From Mesonia sp. K7 (lineage in GTDB: Bacteria; Bacteroidota; Bacteroidia; Flavobacteriales; Flavobacteriaceae): 64,000 nt of DNA. Shown here piece after piece: positions 52,658 through 61,839 of this stretch (the stretch's first letter is position 1; each line of letters opens with the position of its first letter). The notes below the pieces were generated by a model, which was not told the origin of the DNA, made no database searches, and saw nothing but the letters and a program-made list of their open reading frames with translations. Made by a program: the position numbers and the translations under genes. Where the stretch lies: the NCBI RefSeq assembly GCF_003233725.1, contig NZ_QKQV01000002.1, positions 62,001-126,000 on the forward strand, read 5' to 3'.

Positions 52658-53116
52658 ATGAGAAAAACACTAAACATATTAATTGTATTAAGTTACGGGC
52701 TTATTTCCTGTAAATCTGAAAAGGAATATTCGGACTTTAATGAATCCGACTTTTATGAAGTTCAAGGAATTATTAATTATGCGAATCCGACAAATGACCC
52801 CTTCGACAGTCCGACTGAAAAAAATATCAGTTTCACCTACTTTTTAGACCGACCAAATCCAAAAACTGGAATTGAAAAAGACTTGGAAATGTTTGAAGCA
52901 AAAAAGGGATACCCATTAATCGTTTTAGTACATAAAGATGATGAAAATATAAGTTTTTATGGCAGAGTTGGAATTCTTGATAATCTGAATGATAAGGAAA
53001 AAGAGTTTTTAAAAAACCATTTCCAAAATGAGATAAATAAGACAAAGAAAAAAATACCTGATTACATTTACAATGCAATTAAAAAAGACACAATACCAGA
53101 AAATAAAATTAACTAG
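52658..53116 (+). CDS. Putative lipoprotein, function unknown
   Basis: Protein of 152 residues with a lipoprotein signal (YGLISC, cysteine 18). The mature part has no recognised domain; it is charged, with the C-terminal third lysine-rich (NEINKTKKKIPDYIYNAIKK). It starts 4 bp after the DinB-like gene and is probably read with it. Confidence 0.6.
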   Translation: MRKTLNILIVLSYGLISCKSEKEYSDFNESDFYEVQGIINYANPTNDPFDSPTEKNISFTYFLDRPNPKTGIEKDLEMFEAKKGYPLIVLVHKDDENISFYGRVGILDNLNDKEKEFLKNHFQNEINKTKKKIPDYIYNAIKKDTIPENKIN

Positions 53117-53126
53117 AAATAAAAAA

Positions 53127-53173
53127 TATTTATTGTTTTTTAATATTTATTTATTGTTTTTCAATAAATAAAT
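53127..53173. promoter_or_regulatory. Operator upstream of the DUF2975/XRE pair
   Basis: A perfect 12-bp inverted repeat, ATTTATTTATTG / CAATAAATAAAT with a TTTTT spacer (53145-53173), plus a less perfect copy (TATTG-T5-TAATA) at 53131-53145. The second copy covers the -33 region of the following promoter, so it is well placed for repression. Confidence 0.7.
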
Positions 53174-53181
53174 TATATTTG
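53154..53181 (+). promoter_or_regulatory. Promoter for the DUF2975/XRE pair (TTG-N17-TATATTTG)
   Basis: TTG at 53154-53156 and TATATTTG at 53174-53181, 17 nt apart, fit the Bacteroidetes promoter consensus. The TTG is inside the operator palindrome. Confidence 0.6.
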
Positions 53182-53205
53182 TAGAGTAATTTTAAAACCT
53201 ATCAA

Positions 53206-53691
53206 ATGAAGACAAATTCAAATTTAATCCGACGTGGATCTACCCTATTCTTGAAAGCTACTATTGTGTTGATCGCAATTGCGGCGATTGGTGTTTGTGG
53301 ACTATTATCCTACCTTATCATCACCTCTGATGATGTAGGTGCTTACAAACCTATTTTATTAGCAATAATATTATCTGTAATCCCTTTCTTTATGGGACTT
53401 TATCAAGCATTCAAACTATTGGAATATGTAGATAAAAATATTGCCTTTTCAGAATTATCAATTAAAGCTCTAAAAAAAATAAAGATATATGCGCTTGTTT
53501 TGAGTGTCTTTTATTTACTCTGTATGCCCTATATCTATTATGTGGCTGAAAAAGATGACGCTCCCGGAGGAATACTTATAGGGCTGGTACTCATTGCAGC
53601 ACCTACAGTTGTTACTGTTTTTGCAGCTACATTAGAAGAATTGCTCAAAAACGCTATAGAAATTAAATCTGAAAATGATTTAACTGTATAA
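53206..53691 (+). CDS. DUF2975 membrane protein
   Basis: Inner-membrane protein of 161 residues with four hydrophobic helices (about 14-38, 46-68, 88-110 and 121-143). The layout and the adjacent small XRE gene fit DUF2975. Function unknown; such proteins are always found near a small YozG-type HTH gene. The regulator begins 3 bp downstream. Confidence 0.78.
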   Translation: MKTNSNLIRRGSTLFLKATIVLIAIAAIGVCGLLSYLIITSDDVGAYKPILLAIILSVIPFFMGLYQAFKLLEYVDKNIAFSELSIKALKKIKIYALVLSVFYLLCMPYIYYVAEKDDAPGGILIGLVLIAAPTVVTVFAATLEELLKNAIEIKSENDLTV

Positions 53692-53694
53692 GCT

Positions 53695-53910
53695 ATGGGA
53701 ATAATTGTAAATTTAGACGTCGTGATGGCAAAACAAAAAATGTCTTTAAATGATTTATCTGAAAAAGTAGGCATCACATTATCCAATCTATCAATTCTTA
53801 AAACAGGAAAAGCAAAGGCTATTCGATTTAGTACACTAGAAGGAATTTGTAAAGCCTTAGACTGTCAACCTGGAGATATTTTTGAGTTTGTAGAAGATGA
53901 AAAAACTTAA
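53695..53910 (+). CDS. Small XRE-type HTH regulator (YozG-like)
   Basis: A 71-residue Cro/CI-type HTH, the whole protein being one DNA-binding domain: LDVVMAKQKMSLNDLSEKVGITLSNLSILKTGKAKAIRFSTLEGICKALDCQPGDIFEF. It is the second gene of the DUF2975 pair, probably repressing it through the palindromes at 53131-53173. No terminator was clear downstream. Confidence 0.85.
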   Translation: MGIIVNLDVVMAKQKMSLNDLSEKVGITLSNLSILKTGKAKAIRFSTLEGICKALDCQPGDIFEFVEDEKT

Positions 53911-54027
53911 AATGTTTATAATCTAATCAATTATTAATTAGCGCTCAAAAATTAACTTCTATTTTCGGAAGCATAAGAAAATATATAAAGTCTGTTTTGA
54001 TAAATAAATTTTATAATGCCATACAAA

Positions 54028-54354
54028 TCAATTCGAGACTATTTTTAAACCTACAATGGAGGCTATTAAAGTAGTAATAAAAAATAGCCTCCAAAAAGTA
54101 GCGGGTTCTTTAAAAACAAAAATCCCTATCAAAACGGTTCCTACTGCACCAATACCTGTCCAAACCGCATAAGCTGTACCTATTGGTAATTCTTGTGTGG
54201 CTTTTACCAACAAAAACATACTTATGGCCAAACAGACCAAAAAACCAACATACCAATACGTTGTTGTAGTACCTGTAGCTTCTTTGGCTTTCCCTAAGCA
54301 AGCTGCAAATGCCACTTCAAACAAGCCTGCGATGATTAATAATATCCAGTTCAC
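54028..54354 (-). CDS. SMR-family small multidrug/guanidinium exporter
   Basis: Four-helix inner-membrane protein of 108 residues. The active-site glutamate of SMR proteins is in the first helix (LLIIAGLFEVAFAACLG, E13), and the third-helix pattern LPIGTAYAVWTGIGAVGTVLIG is diagnostic. GTG is the only suitable start. Whether it exports drugs or guanidinium (Gdx) is not decided; single-gene SMRs of the SugE kind are often Gdx. It follows mscL by 10 bp. Confidence 0.87.
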   Translation of the reverse strand: MNWILLIIAGLFEVAFAACLGKAKEATGTTTTYWYVGFLVCLAISMFLLVKATQELPIGTAYAVWTGIGAVGTVLIGIFVFKEPATFWRLFFITTLIASIVGLKIVSN

Positions 54355-54364
54355 TTCAGAAGTT

Positions 54365-54814
54365 TTATTTATTCTTATTTTTCAACAGTTCATTTTGCTC
54401 TTTCATCAGCAACTTTAAATCATTTAGCAGCTGAATATCCTTGGGAGTTTCTACGTCTTTATTGTTGGTATCTTCTGCTTTTTTTCTAAGTCTATTGAAA
54501 ATTTTTACCACCATAAAAACCGTACAGGCAATGATAAAAAAATCGATAAGCACGGTGATGAAATCCCCATAATAAATCGCAATTTCTTCGGTGGTGATCA
54601 CTTCTTTTACACGCACTTCTTCCCGCAACACATATTTACGTGAGTCAAAATTTATTCCATCGGTAATATACGACAAAGGTGGCATCAAAACCCGCTTTAC
54701 CAATACGTCGATTACTTTGTTGAAAGCTGCACCAATAATCACCCCAACAGCAATATCGAGCATATTACCTTTGATGGCAAATTCTTTAAATTCTTTAAAA
54801 AAATTTCTAATCAT
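54365..54814 (-). CDS. mscL: Large-conductance mechanosensitive channel
   Basis: Pentameric inner-membrane channel that opens near lytic tension. The 149 residues match the family: N-terminal FFKEFKEFAIKGNMLDIAVGVIIGAAFNKVIDVLV, a periplasmic loop, second helix ITVLIDFFIIACTVFMVVKIFNRL, and a C-terminal charged helix. It lies 3 bp after parC, so parC, mscL and the SMR gene form one run. Confidence 0.92.
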   Translation of the reverse strand: MIRNFFKEFKEFAIKGNMLDIAVGVIIGAAFNKVIDVLVKRVLMPPLSYITDGINFDSRKYVLREEVRVKEVITTEEIAIYYGDFITVLIDFFIIACTVFMVVKIFNRLRKKAEDTNNKDVETPKDIQLLNDLKLLMKEQNELLKNKNK

Positions 54815-54817
54815 CGT

Positions 54818-57460
54818 TTAATCAAATAATGAGCCTTGCGTGCCTTTCTGACCATCATTTTCTGTTGTAGAAGAATTATTTTCACTTTCGTTGAAATCAC
54901 TTTTATTCTCTTCCTCTTCTGTTTCAACTACTTGTTCCTCTTCTATTTCAGGTTCTATGGGCTCTAAAAGATTAAGTTGAGTAACCGACTCTGTCGTCAA
55001 CTGATTTCCTTGCGCTTTTATTCCTTTTACACTTATAAACGTCTCTAAATTTATAATATCGTTTGGTTTTTGTTCTTTATTACGCTGTTTACGGTAAACT
55101 ATTTCTAGTTGCGGAATAAAATCGGTAGAAAAAAGTTCTAGATATGATTTTGGGTGTTCGGTAATAATCAATTCTTCTTTTTCCGGGTTTTCGATCAAAA
55201 AGCGTTTCACATAATAACGTTCTTTCTCACCTTCCCAATAAACTGCTGTCAATGGTTTTTTAGGGTTCCATTGTTCTATAACGATATATTCGTCATCAAA
55301 ACGCTTGGTAAGTTCAGGTTTTATGGTAGTTGTCAATCCTTCTTGGGTTACCAACAATAAGCGATCGTTGGCTTTAAATTCTCCTAAAAGTTCACCTCTT
55401 CCTTCTACATTAAGTCTTCTTACCGTATCGTCAAACCAAATCTTTCGAGGCTTAAGCGTAGAAACACCTTCTTCTTTTAATTCTATTTTTTTGATCGCGT
55501 GTTTGGTCACTAAATTTCCTTTGGCATTTCTTCCTTTAATCATTTGATCTGCAAAATCTAGATCAAACTTTAGTTTTTTGATATTTCCGATTTGGCGCAA
55601 ATAAACGCTCACAATTTCTGCTTCACCATTTGGGTTTTCAGAAAAATAAAAAACCTTGGTTCCTGCTTTTCCTTTTCCTACACTGTATTCACGGTCTCTT
55701 GTGATAGAAGTCACCGCAAAACGTTTGATGTAAGACTTTCCGCCATTTCCGTCACGATAAATCAGGTTATAAATGGTACGTTTATCTTTCTTCTTGAAAA
55801 CGGCAACGTGAATGATGTTTTTCCCGATAAAAACCTTCGAATCTACTTTTACCACCTTCATCATTCCGTCTTCCGTAAAGCAAATAATATCATCGATATC
55901 ACTACAATCGGTTACATACTCGTCTTTTTTGAGCGAAGTCCCGATAAAACCTTCTTTCCGATTCACATAAAGCTTTGTGTTTCTAATCACTACCTTCGTC
56001 GCTTCGATATCATCAAAAATTCTAATTTCTGTAAGGCGCTCTTTTCCTTTCGAATGGTTTTCCTTGATGGTTTTAAAATAATCTATCGCATATTCTATGA
56101 GGTGTTCTAAGTGATGTTTTACCTGAGCAATATCGCCTTCGAGTGCTTCTATTTTCTGTTGGGCTTTATCGATATCGAATTTAGAAATACGCTTAATTCT
56201 AATTTCCGTCAAGCGGACAATATCTTCTTCGGTTATCGCCCGTTTTAAATGTTTGATATGTGGTTTTAGACCTTTATCAATTGCCTTGATCACGCCTTCC
56301 CAAGTTTCTTCTTCTTCGATATCGCGATAAATCCTATTTTCGATAAAAATGCGTTCTAACGAAGCAAAATGCCATTGTTCTTGTAGTTCGTTGAGCTTTA
56401 TTTCCAATTCTTTTTTGAGCAATTCTACGGTGTGGTCGGTGCTCAATCTTAAGATTTCGGAAATACCCAAGAAGTGGGGTTTGTTATCGATAATTACACA
56501 GCTCAGAGGCGAAATAGAAACTTCACAGTTGGTAAACGCATATAAGGCATCAATCGTTTTGTCGGGAGAAATATTTCCCGGAAGGTGAACCAGTATCTCT
56601 ACATTTTCTGCCGTATTGTCTTCGATACTCTTGATTTTTATCTTGCCTTTATCGTTGGCTTTCAAAATAGAATCTATTAAAGTAGAGGTTGTAGTAGAGA
56701 ACGGTATCTCATTTATAACCAGTGTGTTTTTATTTAATTGATTTATTTTTGCACGAACTCTGATTTTTCCACCACGAAGGCCATCATTATAATTGCTTAC
56801 ATCCATAATCCCTGCTGTAGGAAAGTCTGGATATAGCTTAAATCTTTTTCCTTGAAGGTGTTTGATAGAAGCCTCTATAAGTTCTATAAAATTATGCGGA
56901 AGGATTTTAGTGCTTAAACCAACGGCAATTCCTTCGACGCCTTGTGCCAACAATAGCGGGAACTTTACAGGAAGCGTAATTGGTTCTTTTCTTCTTCCGT
57001 CGTAAGACGCTTGCCAATGGGTTACTTTTGGGTTGAAAACCACCTCCAAAGCAAATTTTGACAGTCTCGCCTCGATATAACGCGAAGCTGCAGCTCTATC
57101 TCCTGTTAAGATATTCCCCCAGTTTCCTTGCGTATCGATCAGCAAATCTTTTTGGCCCAGTTGCACCATCGCATCGGCAATACTTGCATCTCCGTGCGGA
57201 TGATATTGCATCGTATGTCCGACAATATTGGCAACTTTATTGTAGCGACCGTCATCTAAGTCTTTCATGGCTTGCATGATACGACGATGAACAGGTTTAA
57301 AGCCATCTTCGATATTAGGAACAGCCCTTTCTAAAATTACGTAAGAAGCATAATCTAAAAACCAGTCTTTGTACATTCCGGTGACCTTGGTCACTACTTC
57401 TTGTTCTTGGTTCTCTTCGCGATTTCCGGGTTGATGATTCTGATTTTCTTCTATATCCAT
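54818..57460 (-). CDS. parC: DNA topoisomerase IV subunit A
   Basis: Decatenating type II topoisomerase subunit, 880 residues. The active-site tyrosine is Y128 in ASRYIEARL, and the region HPHGDASIADAMVQLGQ is the quinolone-determining region. It lacks a GyrA-box of the kind seen in the 34-kb gyrA, has an extended N-terminus with glutamine and glutamate, and a long acidic C-terminal tail. It is 27 bp after parE, as usual. Confidence 0.94.
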   Translation of the reverse strand: MDIEENQNHQPGNREENQEQEVVTKVTGMYKDWFLDYASYVILERAVPNIEDGFKPVHRRIMQAMKDLDDGRYNKVANIVGHTMQYHPHGDASIADAMVQLGQKDLLIDTQGNWGNILTGDRAAASRYIEARLSKFALEVVFNPKVTHWQASYDGRRKEPITLPVKFPLLLAQGVEGIAVGLSTKILPHNFIELIEASIKHLQGKRFKLYPDFPTAGIMDVSNYNDGLRGGKIRVRAKINQLNKNTLVINEIPFSTTTSTLIDSILKANDKGKIKIKSIEDNTAENVEILVHLPGNISPDKTIDALYAFTNCEVSISPLSCVIIDNKPHFLGISEILRLSTDHTVELLKKELEIKLNELQEQWHFASLERIFIENRIYRDIEEEETWEGVIKAIDKGLKPHIKHLKRAITEEDIVRLTEIRIKRISKFDIDKAQQKIEALEGDIAQVKHHLEHLIEYAIDYFKTIKENHSKGKERLTEIRIFDDIEATKVVIRNTKLYVNRKEGFIGTSLKKDEYVTDCSDIDDIICFTEDGMMKVVKVDSKVFIGKNIIHVAVFKKKDKRTIYNLIYRDGNGGKSYIKRFAVTSITRDREYSVGKGKAGTKVFYFSENPNGEAEIVSVYLRQIGNIKKLKFDLDFADQMIKGRNAKGNLVTKHAIKKIELKEEGVSTLKPRKIWFDDTVRRLNVEGRGELLGEFKANDRLLLVTQEGLTTTIKPELTKRFDDEYIVIEQWNPKKPLTAVYWEGEKERYYVKRFLIENPEKEELIITEHPKSYLELFSTDFIPQLEIVYRKQRNKEQKPNDIINLETFISVKGIKAQGNQLTTESVTQLNLLEPIEPEIEEEQVVETEEEENKSDFNESENNSSTTENDGQKGTQGSLFD

Positions 57461-57487
57461 TGAATATATTAGGTCTATTTCTAAAAA

Positions 57488-59344
57488 TTAAACTTCTTCT
57501 TCGACAACATCCAACTCTACTTTTAGGTTTTCGATGATAAAATCCTGTCTTTCTGAGGTATTTTTTCCCATATAAAAATCGAGTAATTCTTCAATACCAG
57601 TTTCTTTGTCTAACATCACAGGGTCTAAACGAATATCATCACCTATAAAATGTTTGAATTCGTCTGGCGAAATCTCACCCAGACCTTTAAATCGAGTTAT
57701 TTCTGGCTTTGCTCCTAACTTTTTGATGGCGTTTTGCTTTTCGGTTTCTGAGTAACAATAAATGGTTTCTTTTTTATTTCGCACTCTAAAGAGTGGGGTT
57801 TGCAAAATGTATAAATGCCCTTCTTTAATGACTTCGGGGAAAAACTGTAGAAAGAACGTGATTAATAATAAACGAATGTGCATTCCGTCGACATCGGCAT
57901 CGGTAGCAATCACAATATTGTTGTAACGCAAATCCTCGATGGAATCCTCGATATTTAAAGCCGCTTGTAACAGGTTAAACTCTTCGTTTTCATAAACAAT
58001 TTTTTTGGTTAACCCATAAGAGTTTAAAGGCTTACCCTTTAAGGAAAAAACTGCTTGGGTATTTACATCACGAGATTTAGTGATACTTCCACTTGCAGAA
58101 TCACCCTCAGTAATAAATAAGGTCGATTCGAGATTTCTTTCTTTTTTGATGTCTCCCAAATGAATACGACAATCCCTAAGTTTTTTGTTATGTAAACTCG
58201 CTTTTTTAGCTCGTTCCCGGGCAAGCTTTCTTATTCCGGAAAGATCTTTACGCTCTCTTTCTGCTTGGAGTATTTTTCGTTGTATTTTTTCTGCTACCTC
58301 GGTATTTTTATGCAGGTAATTGTCTAATTCTTTTTTTATAAAATCATTGATGTAAGTTCTTACCGTTGGCAAATCACCTCCCATATCTGTCGAACCCAAT
58401 TTAGTTTTGGTTTGACTCTCAAAAACAGGTTCCATCACTTTAATACTAATCGCAGAAACAATAGACTTTCTAATATCACTTGCATCGTAATTCTTACCAA
58501 AATAATCCCGAATGGTTTTTACCAAGGCTTCTCGAAAAGCATTGAGATGTGTTCCGCCTTGAGTCGTATGCTGTCCATTAACAAACGAATGGTACTCTTC
58601 ACTATATTGTGCTTTACTGTAGGTGATGGCTGCTTCGATGTCGTTGCCACGCAAGTGAATTACTGGAAAAAGCTGCTCTTCGTCGTTGATGTTTTCATTG
58701 AGTAAATCTTTTAATCCATCTTCAGAGTAGAATTTTTCACCGTTGTACATGATTGTCAATCCCGGATTGAGATAGACATAGTTTTTCAACATTTTTTCTA
58801 CATATTCGTTGATGAACTTGTAGTTTTTAAAGATTTTTTCGTCTGGAACAAATGTCACCTTGGTCCCTTTTCTACGAGAGGTTTCTTCGAGCAATTCTTG
58901 GTTGGTCAGCTCTCCTATTTCAAATTCCGCGGAAGCTGATTTCCCATCTCTGGTAGATTCTACCCTAAAATACGCAGAAAGTGCATTCACCGCTTTGGTT
59001 CCCACACCATTCAATCCGACCGATTTTTTAAAGGCTTTGGTGTCGTATTTTCCACCAGTATTCATTTTAGAAACTACATCTACGACTTTCCCTAGTGGAA
59101 TACCACGACCAAAATCACGTACAATCACGCGTTGACCTTGTATAGAAACTTCGATGGTTTTACCTGCTCCCATCACAAACTCATCGATAGAGTTGTCTAA
59201 CACTTCTTTCAATAAGATGTAAATACCGTCGTCTGCACTCGAACCGTCACCCAATTTCCCGATGTACATTCCTGGCCGCATACGAATATGCTCTTTCCAG
59301 TCTAACGAACGGATGTTTTCTTCGGTGTACTTTGTTTCTCCCAT
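57488..59344 (-). CDS. parE: DNA topoisomerase IV subunit B
   Basis: ATPase subunit of topoisomerase IV, 618 residues. The GHKL ATP site is shown by [28 protein letters not shown] and [14 protein letters not shown]; the TOPRIM domain has [11 protein letters not shown] and [12 protein letters not shown]. The length fits the ParE type in Bacteroidetes and excludes the longer GyrB. It leads a parE-parC-mscL-SMR run. Confidence 0.95.
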   Translation of the reverse strand: MGETKYTEENIRSLDWKEHIRMRPGMYIGKLGDGSSADDGIYILLKEVLDNSIDEFVMGAGKTIEVSIQGQRVIVRDFGRGIPLGKVVDVVSKMNTGGKYDTKAFKKSVGLNGVGTKAVNALSAYFRVESTRDGKSASAEFEIGELTNQELLEETSRRKGTKVTFVPDEKIFKNYKFINEYVEKMLKNYVYLNPGLTIMYNGEKFYSEDGLKDLLNENINDEEQLFPVIHLRGNDIEAAITYSKAQYSEEYHSFVNGQHTTQGGTHLNAFREALVKTIRDYFGKNYDASDIRKSIVSAISIKVMEPVFESQTKTKLGSTDMGGDLPTVRTYINDFIKKELDNYLHKNTEVAEKIQRKILQAERERKDLSGIRKLARERAKKASLHNKKLRDCRIHLGDIKKERNLESTLFITEGDSASGSITKSRDVNTQAVFSLKGKPLNSYGLTKKIVYENEEFNLLQAALNIEDSIEDLRYNNIVIATDADVDGMHIRLLLITFFLQFFPEVIKEGHLYILQTPLFRVRNKKETIYCYSETEKQNAIKKLGAKPEITRFKGLGEISPDEFKHFIGDDIRLDPVMLDKETGIEELLDFYMGKNTSERQDFIIENLKVELDVVEEEV

Positions 59345-59444
59345 AAAATTAGCGATATGGGCTAATATAGCGTGTTTTCAAGGAATTTGAAACTTAAAAA
59401 CCGGAAAGTAATTAACAATAGCATCAACGATTTTGTTTAAAACC

Positions 59445-59479
59445 AAAAAAGCCGATTTTATCACAAAATCGGCTTTTTT
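59445..59479 (-). terminator. Terminator after ychF
   Basis: Stem AAAAAAGCCGATTTT / AAAATCGGCTTTTTT with a 5-nt loop, 18 bp beyond the ychF stop on the minus strand. Confidence 0.87.
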
Positions 59480-59496
59480 GATACTCTAATAAGTTT

Positions 59497-60591
59497 TTAG
59501 ACATTAAACCTAAAGTGCATTACATCGCCATCTTTTACAATGTATTCTTTTCCTTCTACACTTAGTTTTCCTGCTTCTTTTACTTTGGCTTCGCTGCCTA
59601 AGTTGACATAATCGTCATACTTGATAACTTCGGCGCGAATAAAACCTTTTTCAAAATCGGTGTGAATTACGCCTGCTGCTTGTGGAGCTGTTGCTCCCAC
59701 AGGAATTGTCCAAGCCCTCACTTCTTTCTCACCTGCAGTAAAATAGGTCTGTCTGTCTAAAAGTTTATAGGCTGCTCGTATCAGTTTAGATGCCCCTGCT
59801 TCCTCTAAACCTAAATCCTCTAAAAACAGTTGACGCTCTTCGTAATCTTCCAGTTCGGTAATATCGGCTTCGGTACCTACGGCTAAAACCAATACTTCTG
59901 CATTTTCGTCTTTTACGGTTTCTTTTACCTTTTCCACATAAGTGTTACCGCTAACAGCCGATTTTTCATCTACATTACAGACATATAGCACAGGCTTATC
60001 GGTAATAAATTGTAAAGGTCTCACAAATTCTTTTCGGTCTTCTTCACCAATTTCGATAGCTCTTACCGATTTTCCTTCCTCTAAACCTGCTTTTAGTTTC
60101 AATAAAACCGCTTCTTCTTTTTGAGCTTCCTTATTCCCCGTTTTGGCGGCTCTTTTTACTTTATCTAATTTTTTTTCTACCGTTTCTAAATCTTTCAACT
60201 GCAACTCGATATCAATGGTTTCTTTGTCACGAATTGGATCTACACTTCCATCTACGTGTACGACGTTATCGTTATCAAAGCACCTTAATACGTGCAAAAT
60301 AGCATCGGTTTCCCGAATATTTCCAAGAAATTGATTTCCTAAACCTTCCCCTTTACTCGCTCCTTTTACTAAACCAGCAATATCTACAATTTCTACGGTT
60401 GCCGGAACCACACGCTCTGGGTTGACTAAAGTTTCTAAAGTTTCGAGTCTTTTATCAGGTACATTTACTACACCAATATTGGGTTCTATCGTACAAAATG
60501 GGAAATTTGCACTTTGGGCTTTAGCATTCGACAAACAGTTAAAAAGTGTTGATTTTCCTACGTTAGGCAATCCTACTATTCCAGCTTTCAT
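59497..60591 (-). CDS. ychF: Ribosome-binding ATPase YchF
   Basis: Obg-family P-loop ATPase of 364 residues. The G1 loop is GLPNVGKST, G3 DIAGL and G4 the NVDE that makes it prefer ATP. The C-terminal TGS domain is marked by RAWTIPVGATAPQAAGVIHTDFEKGFIRAEVI. It acts on the ribosome and in oxidative-stress control in other bacteria. It stands alone, with its own terminator. Confidence 0.95.
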   Translation of the reverse strand: MKAGIVGLPNVGKSTLFNCLSNAKAQSANFPFCTIEPNIGVVNVPDKRLETLETLVNPERVVPATVEIVDIAGLVKGASKGEGLGNQFLGNIRETDAILHVLRCFDNDNVVHVDGSVDPIRDKETIDIELQLKDLETVEKKLDKVKRAAKTGNKEAQKEEAVLLKLKAGLEEGKSVRAIEIGEEDRKEFVRPLQFITDKPVLYVCNVDEKSAVSGNTYVEKVKETVKDENAEVLVLAVGTEADITELEDYEERQLFLEDLGLEEAGASKLIRAAYKLLDRQTYFTAGEKEVRAWTIPVGATAPQAAGVIHTDFEKGFIRAEVIKYDDYVNLGSEAKVKEAGKLSVEGKEYIVKDGDVMHFRFNV

Positions 60592-60746
60592 AGTTGTATT
60601 TTCTAAAAAATTGGTTGCAAATTTAGTGAAAAACCAAGATTTTTCTACGATTTGTTAAATTACTTTTTAAGTAAAAATTAGATTTATCTTATTACTTTTT
60701 AACAAGTAAGTAGTTTAACTTTATCAAAACAAAAAAATCTTTATCC

Positions 60747-61289
60747 ATGAAAAAATTATTTTTATTAGCATTAGCTTCTACTTTTACGTTTTTTAGCTAT
60801 GCACAAAATACCGATACTGTAAAGAAAACTGTTACTACCAAAACCAAAGTAAAGTCTAACTTAGGAGAAGAGGTAGATGTAAAACAACAAACCCAAGTTG
60901 AGAAAGAAAAACTTGAAGTTGAAAATTCTGGTGAAACTAATCAAGCAGTAACCCGTAAAAAAGAAATGCAAATTACTACTTCTACGAATTTCTATATAGA
61001 TGACGAAGGCTATTCTATTGTACCGACAGAAAAAGGTTATGTAATGACCAGACTAAATGTAAAAAACAAAGAAAAAGCTCAATACGGTATCATCAGACAG
61101 ATTCCAAACACAAATGTTTATGTTTTACACACTGCCAATTATGATTCTGCAGGTTATTTTGACGAAGATGGAAACTTTGTGGTGGGCACTTATGACCCTA
61201 AAGCAGACGATGTAATTTTAAAGAAATATATGATTCGTCGCAACGACGGAACAACAAAAACTAGAGAAGTAAAAGTTATGAAACAATAA
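60747..61289 (+). CDS. Secreted protein, function unknown
   Basis: Exported protein of 180 residues; signal peptide residues 1-19 (FSYAQ). The first half of the mature protein is lysine-, threonine- and glutamate-rich and has few hydrophobic residues, probably extended or coiled (TVKKTVTTKTKVKS, QTQVEKEKLEVEN). The second half (FYIDDEGYSIVPTEKGYVMTRL, SAGYFDEDGNFVVGTYDP) is a beta-type domain. No catalytic motif. It ends in a strong terminator. Confidence 0.65.
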   Translation: MKKLFLLALASTFTFFSYAQNTDTVKKTVTTKTKVKSNLGEEVDVKQQTQVEKEKLEVENSGETNQAVTRKKEMQITTSTNFYIDDEGYSIVPTEKGYVMTRLNVKNKEKAQYGIIRQIPNTNVYVLHTANYDSAGYFDEDGNFVVGTYDPKADDVILKKYMIRRNDGTTKTREVKVMKQ

Positions 61290-61313
61290 CTTTAGTTAGG
61301 TTACCCCTAATGG

Positions 61314-61342
61314 AAAAATCCGCTTTCGAGCGGATTTTTTTA
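61314..61342. terminator. Terminator between secreted protein and ferredoxin genes
   Basis: Stem AAAAATCCGC / GCGGATTTTT with a TTTCGA loop, followed by T, between convergent genes. It shares its stem with hairpins at 28340 and 32784. Confidence 0.85.
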
Positions 61343-61690
61343 TTCGTGATGCATAAAAGATTGCTTCTTCAGCAATTCTTCTTCGCTCTCGACATGGTCA
61401 TCATCAGGCACACAACAATCTACAGGGCAAACTGCAGCACATTGTGGCTCTTCGTGAAAACCTTTACATTCGGTACATTTATCAGGAACAATGTAGTAAT
61501 ACTCGTCACTTATAGGTTCTTGCGCTTCTTCTGAGTTGGCAGATTTCCCATTAGGCAAAATAATATCGCCTTCCAAGTCGGTTCCGTCTGCATAACGCCA
61601 ATCGTCTGCCCCTTCGTAAATTGCGGTATTCGGACATTCTGGTTCGCAAGCTCCGCAGTTAATACATTCATCTGTGATTATAATTGCCAT
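61340..61690 (-). CDS. 2[4Fe-4S] ferredoxin (YfhL-like)
   Basis: Electron carrier of 116 residues with two clusters: [16 protein letters not shown] for the first and [22 protein letters not shown] for the second, the latter with an eight-residue insertion typical of the YfhL type. An acidic insert separates the clusters and an acidic tail with histidines ends it. It is divergent from the acyl-CoA reductase gene with 150 bp between, which holds both promoters. Its redox partner is unknown. Confidence 0.9.
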   Translation of the reverse strand: MAIIITDECINCGACEPECPNTAIYEGADDWRYADGTDLEGDIILPNGKSANSEEAQEPISDEYYYIVPDKCTECKGFHEEPQCAAVCPVDCCVPDDDHVESEEELLKKQSFMHHE

Positions 61691-61712
61691 AACTCTTTTT
61701 TCTAATCTTACG

Positions 61713-61720
61713 CAAAAATA
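61713..61720 (-). promoter_or_regulatory. -7 box for the ferredoxin gene
   Basis: Minus-strand TATTTTTG matches TAnnTTTG, 22 nt before the ATG. A TTG lies about 14 nt upstream, a little close. Confidence 0.45.
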
Positions 61721-61781
61721 CAGTCAATTGCAAACAATACCAAATAAGATTTTAATTTGTTAATGCTTCTAATTTACCTTT

Positions 61782-61808
61782 TTGTTTAGGTTAATATCAT
61801 TAAATTTG
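61782..61808 (+). promoter_or_regulatory. Promoter for acyl-CoA reductase-serC-serA
   Basis: TTG (61782-61784) and TAAATTTG (61801-61808) are 16 nt apart, close to the Bacteroidetes consensus spacing. Confidence 0.5.
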
Positions 61809-61839
61809 TAGCTGTAAATAATTTATCAATTTTGTAAAG

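Noticed and set aside
55592-56110. 172-codon open frame antisense to parC
   Set aside because: parC is clearly coding on the other strand over this stretch; the antisense product is not protein-like and has no recognised motif.
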